The notes under the pieces: model-generated
Seen by the model: only the letters and a program-made list of their open reading frames with translations
Told to the model about the DNA's origin: nothing
Databases searched by the model: none
Shown here: in pieces, positions 27,902 to 36,375 of the stretch
Layout: every line of letters begins with the position of its first letter
How positions within the stretch are numbered: the stretch's first letter is position 1
Program-made: the position numbers and the translations under genes
Assembly: GCF_013184525.1 (NCBI RefSeq)
Contig: NZ_JAAOIZ010000002.1
Coordinates: 558,001 to 622,000 of the forward strand
DNA: 64,000 nucleotides
Direction of reading: 5' to 3'
Source of the DNA: Chryseobacterium sp. LAM-KRS1
GTDB lineage: Bacteria; Bacteroidota; Bacteroidia; Flavobacteriales; Weeksellaceae

Positions 27902-27940
27902 CAAAGCTATTGGTATATAACGCCAAAACCCGACGTGTTA
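27902..27940 (-). promoter_or_regulatory. Promoter module copy 1, proximal to the M15 gene
   Basis: On the minus strand, TAGCTTTG (complement of 27902-27909) matches TAnnTTTG. Nine bases upstream of it lies a 22-base element (27919-27940) that matches another copy at 28048-28069 in 18 of 22 positions. The start codon of the endolysin gene is about 43 bases downstream. The same element at the same distance from a -7 box occurs in copy 2. Confidence 0.6.
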
Positions 27941-27942
27941 TA

Positions 27943-28002
27943 TTAATTATGAAAAAAAGGTAAAAGATTTTTGAAATTCATATGGGTAATCTTTCTCTTC
28001 AT
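27943..28002 (-). CDS. Possible 19-residue leader ORF downstream of promoter copy 2
   Basis: This frame (M-K-R-K-I-T-H-M-N-F ... F-F-H-N) starts about 28 bases downstream of the distal -7 box, after a purine-rich AAGAGAGCAAG. It ends just before promoter copy 1. It could be a leader peptide or chance. A longer in-frame extension to 28158 would run through the upstream gene's terminator and is not credible. Confidence 0.2.
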   Translation of the reverse strand: MKRKITHMNFKNLLPFFHN

Positions 28003-28030
28003 AATTATAGCTTGCTCTCTTATTCTGAAA

Positions 28031-28069
28031 CAAAAGTAAATGTCCAAAACGTCAAAACTTGACGTTTTA
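28031..28069 (-). promoter_or_regulatory. Promoter module copy 2, distal
   Basis: The minus strand reads TACTTTTG (complement of 28031-28038), another TAnnTTTG. Nine bases upstream is the 22-base element at 28048-28069. Here the element lies in a perfect 10-3-10 inverted repeat (28046-28068: AAAACGTCAA, AAC, TTGACGTTTT). Spacing to the -7 box is identical to copy 1. Confidence 0.6.
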
Positions 28070-28103
28070 ATTTCTTTTTTAAATAATTTAATCCCTATAA
28101 AAT

Positions 28104-28137
28104 AAATCCGGCAATAGCTTACGCTATTGCCGGATTT
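28104..28137 (-). terminator. Terminator of the 485-residue secreted protein gene
   Basis: A perfect 15-bp stem (AAATCCGGCAATAGC with GCTATTGCCGGATTT) and a 4-base loop, followed on the minus strand by a T-rich run. It separates the upstream gene from the operon's promoter modules. Confidence 0.85.
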
Positions 28138-28158
28138 ACCCTGATAGATTTCTATCAA

Positions 28159-29616
28159 TTACTTTTTACATTTACTGTAATCAGAAATAATTTGAATCAG
28201 ATTTTCCTGGTTTTTAAGATTCAGACTTTCTTTTCTCAGCTGATCAGAAAGGCTTTTACAATCTTTAAGATAATCAGCCAGCTTTTCTGAAAGTTTATCG
28301 TTTGATCTGTTATCAAGCATCTGCCCTTTAGGCTGAAGGTCTGTTTTGACAACATATTTCTGTAATTCCACAGGATCCTGAAGCAGCATAATCTTATTTT
28401 CTTTAGCAATAAGTCTGTAGAAATAAGAATTATTACCGTGCATGCTTCCATAGTTCTGCAATTTTTTCATGAACTCTCCTTTTACATCCAATCCATAGTA
28501 ACAGTCTTCACTTCCATTGAGAGAAACACAGAAATGAACACCGGAATCTGCATCATAGATTTTGGTTGCCATACTGTTCATTCTCGGCAATTGTTTTTTA
28601 AGGATAACACGCTGCCCAAAGAAGTCCGCGCCTCCTTCAGGAAGTTTCCGGCCGGTTCTTTCTGTATCCAGCATTTCAAACCAGATGGTTATCATTCCTT
28701 CTGTTTTCTTTCCTGATTTTTCAACCAGATATCCCGGTACATCATATAAATTAATACTACGGTTGATAGCATCATTTACTTTTGCCTGCTGTAATTCCTG
28801 GTTCTTATAATATGCCTGATGCTCCAGGGTATATCCCTGAATAAAAAGATTAGCGACCAGTTCATTCACAAAAGCATAATCAGATTGAGCATAAGGCCTG
28901 GTTGCTGTAAAGGTAAATTCATTATGATCAAAAGTCTTTACACCATAAGTTTTAATACCCTGTGTCTGAAACATAGATGCCACTTTGATCCCATCAAGGT
29001 CACTTACCTCAAGACATGGTCCACTGTTGTTGAAACCGGTACAATTAAAGCTTCTGACATACCCAATTATTTTTGCAGGATGATTTCCGTTATTGATAAG
29101 AATCTCTCCATTAGAACCCATTCTTGGATTATAAAGACTGCGAATATTGTCTAGCTGGCTTTTTTTTGCATTATTTTCAGCTATACTATTGGTTTTAGCC
29201 TTAAGATATTTATCTGCCAGATTTTCTCTGGGCGTGTCAAAAAATTTCTCTATTTCAGGTTTATTAAAGCCATTTTCATTGAAAAGATTGTACTTTACAG
29301 CTAACTGATAGGCAACAATTCTATCCGGTTTAAACGATGTAATCAATACTTCATAAGGTATCTGGGTAGTTTTTCCATCTGTGGAATTCATATCTAAATA
29401 ATAAAGAAACTCATCTTTAGCGAGTGCAACTCCTTTTAAATCTGTATCAAAGACTTTTTCATTATTGAGACTATAAAATTCAAAGTGGTCCCTGTAAGGA
29501 GATTTCAGAAATCCAACTTCTTTTTCATTAAACAGTAGTTTATCTTTCTTCAACTGAATCTTTTGTGAAAAAATAAAACAGGGAAATAACAGAATAAAAC
29601 ATAAAAATGTTTTCAT
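28159..29616 (-). CDS. Secreted protein of unknown function, 485 residues
   Basis: The N-terminus M-K-T-F-L-C-F-I-L-L-F-P-C-F-I-F-S-Q is a Sec signal peptide, so the protein is periplasmic or surface. No lipobox cysteine follows and there is no T9SS sorting domain. The body is mixed alpha/beta with four cysteines that could pair (F-N-C-T-G-F ... P-C-L-E-V; V-H-F-C-V-S ... D-C-Y-Y-G). The C-terminal ~60 residues are helical and lysine-rich with C-K-S-L and Y-S-K-C-K-K. I do not recognise a family. It has its own terminator and is not part of the large downstream operon. It is divergent from the methionine uptake operon. Confidence 0.75.
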   Translation of the reverse strand: MKTFLCFILLFPCFIFSQKIQLKKDKLLFNEKEVGFLKSPYRDHFEFYSLNNEKVFDTDLKGVALAKDEFLYYLDMNSTDGKTTQIPYEVLITSFKPDRIVAYQLAVKYNLFNENGFNKPEIEKFFDTPRENLADKYLKAKTNSIAENNAKKSQLDNIRSLYNPRMGSNGEILINNGNHPAKIIGYVRSFNCTGFNNSGPCLEVSDLDGIKVASMFQTQGIKTYGVKTFDHNEFTFTATRPYAQSDYAFVNELVANLFIQGYTLEHQAYYKNQELQQAKVNDAINRSINLYDVPGYLVEKSGKKTEGMITIWFEMLDTERTGRKLPEGGADFFGQRVILKKQLPRMNSMATKIYDADSGVHFCVSLNGSEDCYYGLDVKGEFMKKLQNYGSMHGNNSYFYRLIAKENKIMLLQDPVELQKYVVKTDLQPKGQMLDNRSNDKLSEKLADYLKDCKSLSDQLRKESLNLKNQENLIQIISDYSKCKK

Positions 29617-29802
29617 AAGATATGGGTATTAATTTTGTTTAAACAGCGTAAAGTACAATTTTTTCATCAATACTGCAATTGAACCAATCCGTCAAGAGAT
29701 TATCGATAAAACAAGATGATAATCATCATAAAAACCATTTACAACAAACAATAAAACACTATAAATCAATAAGATAAAATTAGCATAAAATTATTTTTCA
29801 CA

Positions 29803-29829
29803 AAAAGTCTACTTTTTTAGTAGACTTTT
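29803..29829. promoter_or_regulatory. Inverted repeat upstream of the met leader promoter (possible operator)
   Basis: AAAAGTCTAC and GTAGACTTTT form a 10-bp perfect inverted repeat with a 7-base T-rich centre. It ends 14 bases before the -7 box of the methionine uptake operon, covering the -33 region. It could be an operator for a sulfur or methionine regulator. As a terminator it would serve no visible gene. Confidence 0.5.
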
Positions 29830-29843
29830 AAAAATTTATGTTC

Positions 29844-29851
29844 TATATTTG
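29844..29851 (+). promoter_or_regulatory. -7 box of the methionine uptake operon
   Basis: TATATTTG matches TAnnTTTG, 25 bases before the leader ATG. The -33 position falls at the end of the inverted repeat at 29803-29829. Confidence 0.55.
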
Positions 29852-29876
29852 CAAACGTATTCAGGAAATAAAAAAA

Positions 29877-29978
29877 ATGAAACCGGAATTTAAACATACC
29901 TATTCGCTAAATAAACAAGCCATCACTTCTGTGATGATGCAGTGCAGTATGCCTATGTTCCGACATTGCCGTGGTTGA
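29877..29978 (+). CDS. Met-rich leader peptide of the methionine uptake operon
   Basis: A 33-residue frame starting M-K-P-E-F-K-H-T and ending F-R-H-C-R-G. Four of eight residues at 20-27 (M-M-Q-C-S-M-P-M) are methionine. It is preceded by AGGAAATAAAA and followed 27 bases later by a rho-independent hairpin. A small hairpin (CATCAC-TTCT-GTGATG, 29921-29936) precedes the Met codons. CCTTAC right after the stop (29979-29984) can pair with the GTAAGG of the terminator's right arm, a possible antiterminator. This layout fits ribosome-mediated attenuation sensing charged tRNA-Met. The mechanism is inference. Confidence 0.65.
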   Translation: MKPEFKHTYSLNKQAITSVMMQCSMPMFRHCRG

Positions 29979-30005
29979 CCTTACTTTTATTATGACATAT
30001 TTTAT

Positions 30006-30035
30006 AAGGCCTTACCACATTGTAAGGCCTTTTTT
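30006..30035 (+). terminator. Attenuator hairpin ahead of the EamA-metNIQ operon
   Basis: AAGGCCTTAC pairs with GTAAGGCCTT (10 bp, 6-base loop), followed by a run of T. It lies between the leader peptide and the first structural gene, so transcription of the operon must read through it. Confidence 0.8.
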
Positions 30036-30066
30036 ATTTACATGAACAACATTAAAAAAACATACA

Positions 30067-31071
30067 ATGAGTACAACTAGCTCTAAAAATAATTGGTTGA
30101 TCCCAATAGCATTTACCAATATTTATGTAATCTGGGGGATTACATTTTTGGCTATTTCTTTCGGATTACAGGGGTTTCCTCCTTTTATCCTTTCAGGTTT
30201 CAGATTTTTGGTTGCCGGAATACTTATGCTGGGCTATTTGTCGGCCAAAGGAGAAAAAGCCAATTCTTTGGGTAATTGGAAAAAAAACGGCATTACCGGA
30301 ATTCTCATCCTTACCGGTGGAACAGGGCTTGTGGCCTGGGGCGAACAATATGTGACGGCTTCTGAAGCAGCTATCACGATAGCAACGGGACCGTTTTGGT
30401 TTATTGCTATTGATAAAAAGAACTGGAAATATTATTTCTCAGATAAGTTTATACCTATTGGACTTATTATAGGCTTCATCGGATTGATTTTATTTTTAAA
30501 AGGAAGCGTTAGCGCTAATGTTCACCATGCTGCCGTCAGTGATTCTGTCCGGGTTACGGCATTTGTTGTACTTGCATTAAGTTCGGTTGCATGGGTTCTA
30601 GGATCGTTATATTCAAAAAAGAATCCTGCCAGTCAGTCTACTTTTATGAATATTGCCCAGCAGCTTATTATCGCAGGAGTAGCTTCCTTTGTTATTGCAT
30701 TTTTCAGAAATGAATGGAATAATTTTTCCTTAACAACAATTCCGTTATCGGCTTGGTTGGGAGTTTTATTTCTGATTTTCTTCGGATCAATCATCGCTTA
30801 TCTTTCGTATATCTGGTTATTATCCGTAAAACCTGCGGCTCTGGTAAGTACGCATACGTATATTAACCCAATTGTAACGGTATTGGCCGGATGGATTATC
30901 GCTAATCAGACCATCAATGGAAACCAGCTGTTTGGACTGACCATTATATTAGCCGGCGTCCTGCTTACCAATATCACCAAGTATTTCAAGCTTTCAAAAC
31001 GATCAAAAGTAAAGATCAGAAGGGCATTACGGTTTACAAAAAGGAACAACAGGCCGTATCAGCCCATATAA
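30067..31071 (+). CDS. EamA/RhaT family transporter (DMT superfamily)
   Basis: A 334-residue inner-membrane protein with about ten hydrophobic segments arranged as two EamA halves. The start is typical (I-P-I-A-F-T-N-I-Y-V-I-W-G-I-T-F), as is the second half's V-S-T-H-T-Y-I-N-P-I-V-T-V-L-A-G-W. This family moves amino acids and other metabolites, often outward. The C-terminal 25 residues are strongly basic and cytoplasmic. It is the first structural gene behind the Met-rich leader and is followed after 23 bases by metN. A role in methionine or related amino-acid transport is likely but only inferred from that. Confidence 0.9.
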   Translation: MSTTSSKNNWLIPIAFTNIYVIWGITFLAISFGLQGFPPFILSGFRFLVAGILMLGYLSAKGEKANSLGNWKKNGITGILILTGGTGLVAWGEQYVTASEAAITIATGPFWFIAIDKKNWKYYFSDKFIPIGLIIGFIGLILFLKGSVSANVHHAAVSDSVRVTAFVVLALSSVAWVLGSLYSKKNPASQSTFMNIAQQLIIAGVASFVIAFFRNEWNNFSLTTIPLSAWLGVLFLIFFGSIIAYLSYIWLLSVKPAALVSTHTYINPIVTVLAGWIIANQTINGNQLFGLTIILAGVLLTNITKYFKLSKRSKVKIRRALRFTKRNNRPYQPI

Positions 31072-31094
31072 AATTTCAACGTAATTAAACTATA

Positions 31095-32123
31095 ATGATA
31101 GAGATCAAGAACATTTCAAAAACCTTTCACAAGAAGAAACAGGCCTTTAAGGCACTGGATGATGTCAGTCTCAGTATTGAGCAGGGGGACATTGTCGGAA
31201 TCATCGGATTTTCAGGAGCCGGAAAAAGTACATTAATACGAACTGTTAATCTGTTGGAAAGGCCCGACCAGGGACAGATTATTATCAATGGAAAAGATTT
31301 CGTTCAGCTAAAATCTAAAGAACTGGCTAAAGAGCGGAAAAAAATAGGAATGATATTCCAGCACTTCAATCTGCTTTCTTCAAGGACTGTTTTTGAAAAT
31401 GTAGCACTACCACTGGAACTGGATCATGTGAACCGGTCAGAAATTCAAAATAAAGTCAACGAACTTTTGAAAATTGTAGGGCTTGAAGAAAAAGCCAATG
31501 AATATCCTAAAAGCCTTTCCGGAGGACAAAAACAAAGAGTAGCCATTGCGAGGGCATTAGCTAATGATCCGTACCTTCTGCTTTGTGATGAGGCAACAAG
31601 TGCATTAGATCCCGCTACAACCCAGTCGATCTTACAATTATTACGCGATATCAATCAACGATTAGGAATTACTATTTTATTGATCACTCACGAAATGGAT
31701 GTAATCAAGTCGATTTGTAACCACGTCGCTGTTATTGATAAAGGAAAACTCCTTACCAAAGGAACCCTGCAGGAAATTATTTCGGATAAAGAACATCCGG
31801 TTATTAAACAATTTATAAACCCAGGCATCATGACTATACCTCAGGAGCTTAACAAAAAGCTGCAAAAAGAGCCAAAAGACGGTCTGTTTCCGCTTGTGGA
31901 AATAGAGCTTAATGAACATATTACAGTAGAAAAACTACTTTCAAAGATCTATGACGAATATAAAATTCCTTATAAGCTGCTAAAGGCTGATGTAGAATAT
32001 TTGGGAGATTCCAATTTTGGGAAGCTTCTTCTGCAGCTTCAGGGAGAATCCGAAGAAAATCAAAAGGCGATCTATTATTTTAATCAAAATAAAATTCAAA
32101 ATACAGTAAAGGGCTATGCTTAG
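31095..32123 (+). CDS. metN: Methionine ABC transporter ATP-binding protein
   Basis: A 342-residue ATPase with Walker A (G-F-S-G-A-G-K-S-T), Q-loop (M-I-F-Q-H-F-N-L-L), signature L-S-G-G-Q-K-Q-R and Walker B (L-L-L-C-D-E-A-T). The H-loop is in T-H-E-M-D. The C-terminal ~80 residues (V-E-I-E-L-N-E-H-I-T ... N-T-V-K) form the NIL regulatory domain that binds methionine and causes trans-inhibition in MetN proteins. Its last 8 bases overlap the metI start. With metI and metQ it forms the D/L-methionine importer. Confidence 0.95.
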   Translation: MIEIKNISKTFHKKKQAFKALDDVSLSIEQGDIVGIIGFSGAGKSTLIRTVNLLERPDQGQIIINGKDFVQLKSKELAKERKKIGMIFQHFNLLSSRTVFENVALPLELDHVNRSEIQNKVNELLKIVGLEEKANEYPKSLSGGQKQRVAIARALANDPYLLLCDEATSALDPATTQSILQLLRDINQRLGITILLITHEMDVIKSICNHVAVIDKGKLLTKGTLQEIISDKEHPVIKQFINPGIMTIPQELNKKLQKEPKDGLFPLVEIELNEHITVEKLLSKIYDEYKIPYKLLKADVEYLGDSNFGKLLLQLQGESEENQKAIYYFNQNKIQNTVKGYA

Positions 32124-32772
32124 TGATTCGGTAATTTCCCTTTTATCAAAGGGCATTTGGGAAACAGTATATATGACATTTGTTTCCGGTTTTTTTGGTT
32201 TTGTTTTAGGTCTTCCGGTAGGGATTCTTTTGTTTCTTACGAGGAAAGGACAGCTCCTTGAAAATAAGATCTATAATAGAATTGTATCCATCCTGGTTAA
32301 TATTTTCAGATCCATTCCATTCATTATTTTGATTGTATGGATGATTCCTTTCACAAGAGCTTTGGTGGGAACCTCTATTGGAGTTAATGCTGCCTTGGTT
32401 CCGTTGAGCATAGGAGCGGCACCGTTTATTGCCAGATTGGTTGAAAACAGTCTTCTCGAAATCCCTTACGGACTTATTGAAACCGCAAGAGCTTTAGGAG
32501 CTACTCCACTTCAGATCATCAAAAAAGTACTGCTGCCGGAAGCGCTTCCTTCACTGATCAACAATGCAACCATCACGCTGATCACTTTAGTAGGCTATTC
32601 TGCCATGGGAGGAGCTGTTGGTGCCGGTGGATTGGGACAAATTGGTTATCAGTATGGATACATCGGCTATGATGCTGTGATCATGAACCTTGTTTTGGGG
32701 CTTTTGGTCACTTTGGTTTTTATCATTCAGTTTTCTGGAGATAAGCTGGCAAAGAGATTTGATCACCGGTAA
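32116..32772 (+). CDS. metI: Methionine ABC transporter permease
   Basis: A 218-residue permease with five or six membrane segments. The EAA coupling loop reads E-T-A-R-A-L-G-A-T-P-L-Q-I-I-K-K-V-L-L-P. The ATG lies inside the end of metN (8-base overlap), consistent with translational coupling. Size and motif match MetI. A 217-base gap holding two repeated palindromic units separates it from metQ. Confidence 0.94.
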   Translation: MLSDSVISLLSKGIWETVYMTFVSGFFGFVLGLPVGILLFLTRKGQLLENKIYNRIVSILVNIFRSIPFIILIVWMIPFTRALVGTSIGVNAALVPLSIGAAPFIARLVENSLLEIPYGLIETARALGATPLQIIKKVLLPEALPSLINNATITLITLVGYSAMGGAVGAGGLGQIGYQYGYIGYDAVIMNLVLGLLVTLVFIIQFSGDKLAKRFDHR

Positions 32773-32962
32773 AGAGTTGGAGCGTGTTTGTGTTGGAGCG
32801 TATATGGGTTCAATGGGACCAACAGTAACTCCACGCACACAATTAAACAGTTTTGCTTTAAAAATTTACTAAAGAGTTGGAGAGAATATGTGTTGGAATT
32901 CAATGCGACCAACAACTCCACTCCCACAATTAAACAATTTTGCAGTTCCGCAATTCGCGATT
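32771..32962. repeat. Two imperfect tandem ~90-base units between metI and metQ
   Basis: Unit 1 (about 32771-32861) and unit 2 (about 32871-32962) both start AAAGAGTTGGAG. Both contain GTGTTGGA, TTCAATG.GACCAACA, AACTCCAC and CACAATTAAACA.TTTTG. Within each, TTGGAG and CTCCA arms allow a hairpin. This is a repeated intergenic element, possibly an RNA-stability or partial-termination device that sets metQ against metNI. It has no protein-coding features. Confidence 0.6.
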
Positions 32963-32989
32963 CTGCCTTTAAATAAAAAATAGTATATA

Positions 32990-33799
32990 ATGAAGAAATT
33001 AAAAATCTTAGGACTTCTTACAGCAGGTTTGCTGGTATTTAATGCATGTAATTCAGCTAAAAAAGATGATCCTAATTACATCAAAGTAGGAATTACCTCA
33101 GGACCAGAGCAACTGATCGCTGAAACAGCGAAAAAAGTAGCTAAAGAAAAATACAACCTTGAAGTTGAGCTGGTTGCTTTTAATGACTATGTAGTCCCAA
33201 ATGAAGCATTGAACAATGGTGATATTGATGCCAATGCCTTTCAGCATGTTCCATACCTGAATGAACAGTCCAAACAAAGAGGCTATAAACTGGCCGTTGT
33301 AGGAAATACATTTGTCTATCCTATAGTTGCCTATTCAAAAAAGATTAGAAATATCAGTCAGCTACAGAATGGAAGTACTGTTGTAATTCCCAATGACCCG
33401 ACGAACGGAGGGCGTTCATTGCTGTTACTACAGAAAAATGGTTTATTAAAACTAAAAGAAGGGGTGGGACTTCTTCCTAAAGTCACTGATATTACAGAAA
33501 ATCCAAAGCAGCTGAAAATCCTGGAAATTGAAGCACCACAATTACCAAGAGTGCTGGATGATAAAGAAGTGGTGATCGCAATCATCAACAATAATTTTGC
33601 GGCACAGGCAGGATTGGACGAAACAAAATCCGGGATTTTTAAAGAAGATAAAGATTCACCTTATGTAAATGTAGTGGTTGCAAGACATGACAATAAAGAT
33701 GAGGAAAAGGTAAAAAACTTTTTAAAAGCTTACCAGTCTGATGAAGTGGTGAAAAAAGCAGCAGAGATCTTTAAAGGGGGTGCTGTGAAAGGATGGTAA
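32990..33799 (+). CDS. metQ: Methionine-binding lipoprotein
   Basis: A 269-residue substrate-binding lipoprotein of the NLPA family. The N-terminus is a lipoprotein signal with cysteine at position 20 (L-L-V-F-N-A-C). The family landmarks Y-I-K-V-G-I-T-S-G-P-E, E-A-L-N-N-G-D-I-D-A-N-A-F-Q-H, and V-I-P-N-D-P-T-N-G-G-R are present, as is I-I-N-N-N-F-A near residue 200. It delivers methionine to MetI/MetN. Confidence 0.95.
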   Translation: MKKLKILGLLTAGLLVFNACNSAKKDDPNYIKVGITSGPEQLIAETAKKVAKEKYNLEVELVAFNDYVVPNEALNNGDIDANAFQHVPYLNEQSKQRGYKLAVVGNTFVYPIVAYSKKIRNISQLQNGSTVVIPNDPTNGGRSLLLLQKNGLLKLKEGVGLLPKVTDITENPKQLKILEIEAPQLPRVLDDKEVVIAIINNNFAAQAGLDETKSGIFKEDKDSPYVNVVVARHDNKDEEKVKNFLKAYQSDEVVKKAAEIFKGGAVKGW

Positions 33800-34020
33800 T
33801 TTTGATTTAACAGTATAGCAATTGAACAATACAGCGATGATATAACATCCTAATTTTTCAATTGCTACTATGGCATTACAATTTTTAGCTTTTATCCTTT
33901 CCGGGTGAAAAAAAATCATGTATCTTTTTTCAGTAGCAAAAACCCTTACAACAGGGACCTTTGTGATTTGTTCGTTTGGATAAGAACCTGATATAATTGA
34001 TTATTTCTTAAAAATTTTCA

Positions 34021-34060
34021 TTATCTCAATTTGAGATAATAAATAAATTTCCTATTTTTG
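34021..34060 (+). promoter_or_regulatory. Promoter with overlapping palindrome for the beta-glucosidase gene
   Basis: TTG (34031-34033), a 19-base spacer and TATTTTTG (34053-34060) form a complete Bacteroidetes promoter 23 bases ahead of the ATG. A perfect 9-1-9 inverted repeat, TTATCTCAA-T-TTGAGATAA (34021-34039), covers the -33 element, suggesting an operator. Confidence 0.7.
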
Positions 34061-34082
34061 TTACGAATCAAAAAAAGGTTTT

Positions 34083-36344
34083 ATGTTTAAGAAAACTGCC
34101 ATAGTAAGTTTATTCACTCTTATTTCAATTTCTTCAATGGCTCAGAATACTACCCTCCCGATCTATTTAGATGAATCGAAACCGGTTGAACAACGTGTTA
34201 AGGATGCTCTTTCCAGAATGACACTGGAGGAAAAAATAGCCATGCTTCACGCACAATCAAAATTCAGTTCACCAGGTGTTCCAAGATTGGGAATTCCTGA
34301 ATTCTGGACAACAGACGGACCTCATGGGGTACGTCCGGAAGTAATGTGGGATGAATGGAATCAGGCAGGCTGGACCAATGATTCAATTATTGCTTATCCG
34401 GCATTAACCGCTTTATCCGCTACATGGAATAAAAAAATGTCATGGAACTACGGTAAAGCATTAGGAGAAGAAGCGCGATACAGAAAAAAAGATATCCTTC
34501 TCGGACCTGGAGTTAATATTTACAGAACTCCACTCAACGGAAGAAACTTTGAATATATGGGGGAAGACCCTTACCTGACTTCCAAGATGGTGGTTCCTTA
34601 TATCCAAGGGGTCCAATCGAACGGAGTGGCAACGAGTGTAAAACATTTTGCCTTAAATAACCAGGAAATGTTCCGCCATACCAGCAATGTTACCGTAGAC
34701 GACAGAGCCCTGTATGAAATTTATTTACCGGCTTTTAAAGCAGCAGTAACTGAAGGGGATTCATGGACGATCATGGGCGCTTATGATATGTATAAAAACC
34801 AGTATGCCAGCCAGAACCAATACCTTTTAAATGATATCCTGAAAGGAGAATGGAAGTATAAAGGAGTTGTCGTTTCAGATTGGGGTGCGGTAAACAATAC
34901 CGAACAGGCGATTCATAACGGACTGGATCTTGAATTCGGAAGCTGGACCAACGGTTTATCGGCAGGAACAAAAAATGCATACGATAACTATTATTTAGCA
35001 AAACCTTATCTGGACCTTATTAAATCCGGAAAAGTAGGAACTAAAGAACTGGATGACAAAGTGAGCAGACTTTTAAACCTGGCTTATAAAACAACAATGA
35101 ACCGAAACAAACCTTTCGGAAATATTGCTTCCGCTGAACATCAGGCTGTAGCCAAGGAAATCGGTGAAGAAGGAATTGTTTTATTAAAAAACCAGGGGAA
35201 CGTATTACCAATCGATCTCACCAAAACTAAAAAAATAGCAGTGATCGGTGAAAATGCGATTAAGATCATGACTGTTGGTGGTGGTTCTTCATCATTAAAA
35301 GTAAAATATGAAACATTACCCTTAGACGGAATCAAAAAAAGATTCGGAAAGCAGGTTGATGTGCAGTATGCAAGAGGATATGTTGGAGATATCGGCGGAG
35401 AATACAACGGGGTAAAATCCGGACAGGACCTGAAAGATACCCGCTCTGAAACCGAACTAATCAATGAAGCTGTAGAGCTGGCAAAAAAATCTGATGTTGT
35501 TATTTTCATTGGAGGATTAAATAAAAGTGATTTCCAGGACAGCGAAGGAAATGACCGTAAAAGCTATGGACTTCCATACAACCAGGATCATCTGATCTCT
35601 GCGTTGGCAAAAGCCAATAAAAATCTTGCTGTTGTTTTAGTTTCCGGAAATGCAGTAGCGATGCCTTGGATTAAAGAAGTACCTGCCATTGTTCAATCCT
35701 GGTATCTGGGTTCTGAAGCAGGAAATTCGATTGCTTCTATCCTAGCAGGCGACGCAAACCCTTCAGGAAAATTGCCATTTACCTTCCCGGTGAAACTGGA
35801 AGACAATTCCGCGCACCAATTAGGGGAATATCCCGGTCAGAAAGACCAGTTGGCAGCAGGAAAAGGAAAAGATCAAAAGAACCCAATCAATATTACCTAC
35901 AACGAAGGAATTTTTGTAGGATACCGTTGGCATGATACAAAAAACATCAAACCTTTATTCAGCTTCGGACACGGACTAAGCTACACGACTTTCGAATTTG
36001 GAAAAGCTAAAGCAGATAAAACAACGATATCCCAGGATGATAAAATTACATTTACCGTACCGGTAAAAAATACAGGGAAGAAAGCAGGTGCTGAGGTCAT
36101 TCAATTGTACATCAGTGACCTTAAATCCTCTGTTCCCCGTCCGGCAAAAGAGCTCAAAGGTTTTGAAAAAGTATTTTTAAATCCTGGAGAGCAGAAAGAA
36201 GTAAGCATTAGCATTGACAAAACAGCACTAAGCTATTTCGATGCCGATAAACATGACTGGATAGCTGAACCGGGAGATTTTGAAGCCTTGATTGGAAATT
36301 CTTCAGATGCCATTAAAACTAAAGTGAAATTCACTCTAAAGTAG
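34083..36344 (+). CDS. bglX: Glycoside hydrolase family 3 beta-glucosidase (periplasmic)
   Basis: A 753-residue exported enzyme that removes terminal beta-linked glucose or xylose from oligosaccharides. It starts with a Sec signal peptide (M-F-K-K-T-A-I-V-S-L ... S-M-A-Q). The GH3 N-terminal barrel contains T-D-G-P-H-G-V-R-P-E and the nucleophile aspartate in V-V-S-D-W-G-A-V (D266). The GH3 C-terminal domain contains G-E-N-A. The fibronectin type III-like end domain contains G-Y-R-W-H-D and F-G-H-G-L-S-Y-T-T-F. Length matches BglX-type enzymes. It stands alone between its own promoter and terminator, not in a polysaccharide-utilisation locus. Confidence 0.94.
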   Translation: MFKKTAIVSLFTLISISSMAQNTTLPIYLDESKPVEQRVKDALSRMTLEEKIAMLHAQSKFSSPGVPRLGIPEFWTTDGPHGVRPEVMWDEWNQAGWTNDSIIAYPALTALSATWNKKMSWNYGKALGEEARYRKKDILLGPGVNIYRTPLNGRNFEYMGEDPYLTSKMVVPYIQGVQSNGVATSVKHFALNNQEMFRHTSNVTVDDRALYEIYLPAFKAAVTEGDSWTIMGAYDMYKNQYASQNQYLLNDILKGEWKYKGVVVSDWGAVNNTEQAIHNGLDLEFGSWTNGLSAGTKNAYDNYYLAKPYLDLIKSGKVGTKELDDKVSRLLNLAYKTTMNRNKPFGNIASAEHQAVAKEIGEEGIVLLKNQGNVLPIDLTKTKKIAVIGENAIKIMTVGGGSSSLKVKYETLPLDGIKKRFGKQVDVQYARGYVGDIGGEYNGVKSGQDLKDTRSETELINEAVELAKKSDVVIFIGGLNKSDFQDSEGNDRKSYGLPYNQDHLISALAKANKNLAVVLVSGNAVAMPWIKEVPAIVQSWYLGSEAGNSIASILAGDANPSGKLPFTFPVKLEDNSAHQLGEYPGQKDQLAAGKGKDQKNPINITYNEGIFVGYRWHDTKNIKPLFSFGHGLSYTTFEFGKAKADKTTISQDDKITFTVPVKNTGKKAGAEVIQLYISDLKSSVPRPAKELKGFEKVFLNPGEQKEVSISIDKTALSYFDADKHDWIAEPGDFEALIGNSSDAIKTKVKFTLK

Positions 36345-36375
36345 ATAATTTTTTTTTCATCATTTGTGTTTTTTG

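Noticed and set aside
27943..28158. 71-codon frame between the secreted protein and the M15 gene
   Set aside because: It runs through the strong terminator at 28104-28137 and the promoter module. At most the last 19 codons are plausible as a leader.
29803..30035. SAM riboswitch upstream of the methionine transporter genes
   Set aside because: The region is explained by a Met-rich leader frame and a simple terminator. I see no multi-stem junction of the SAM riboswitch types.
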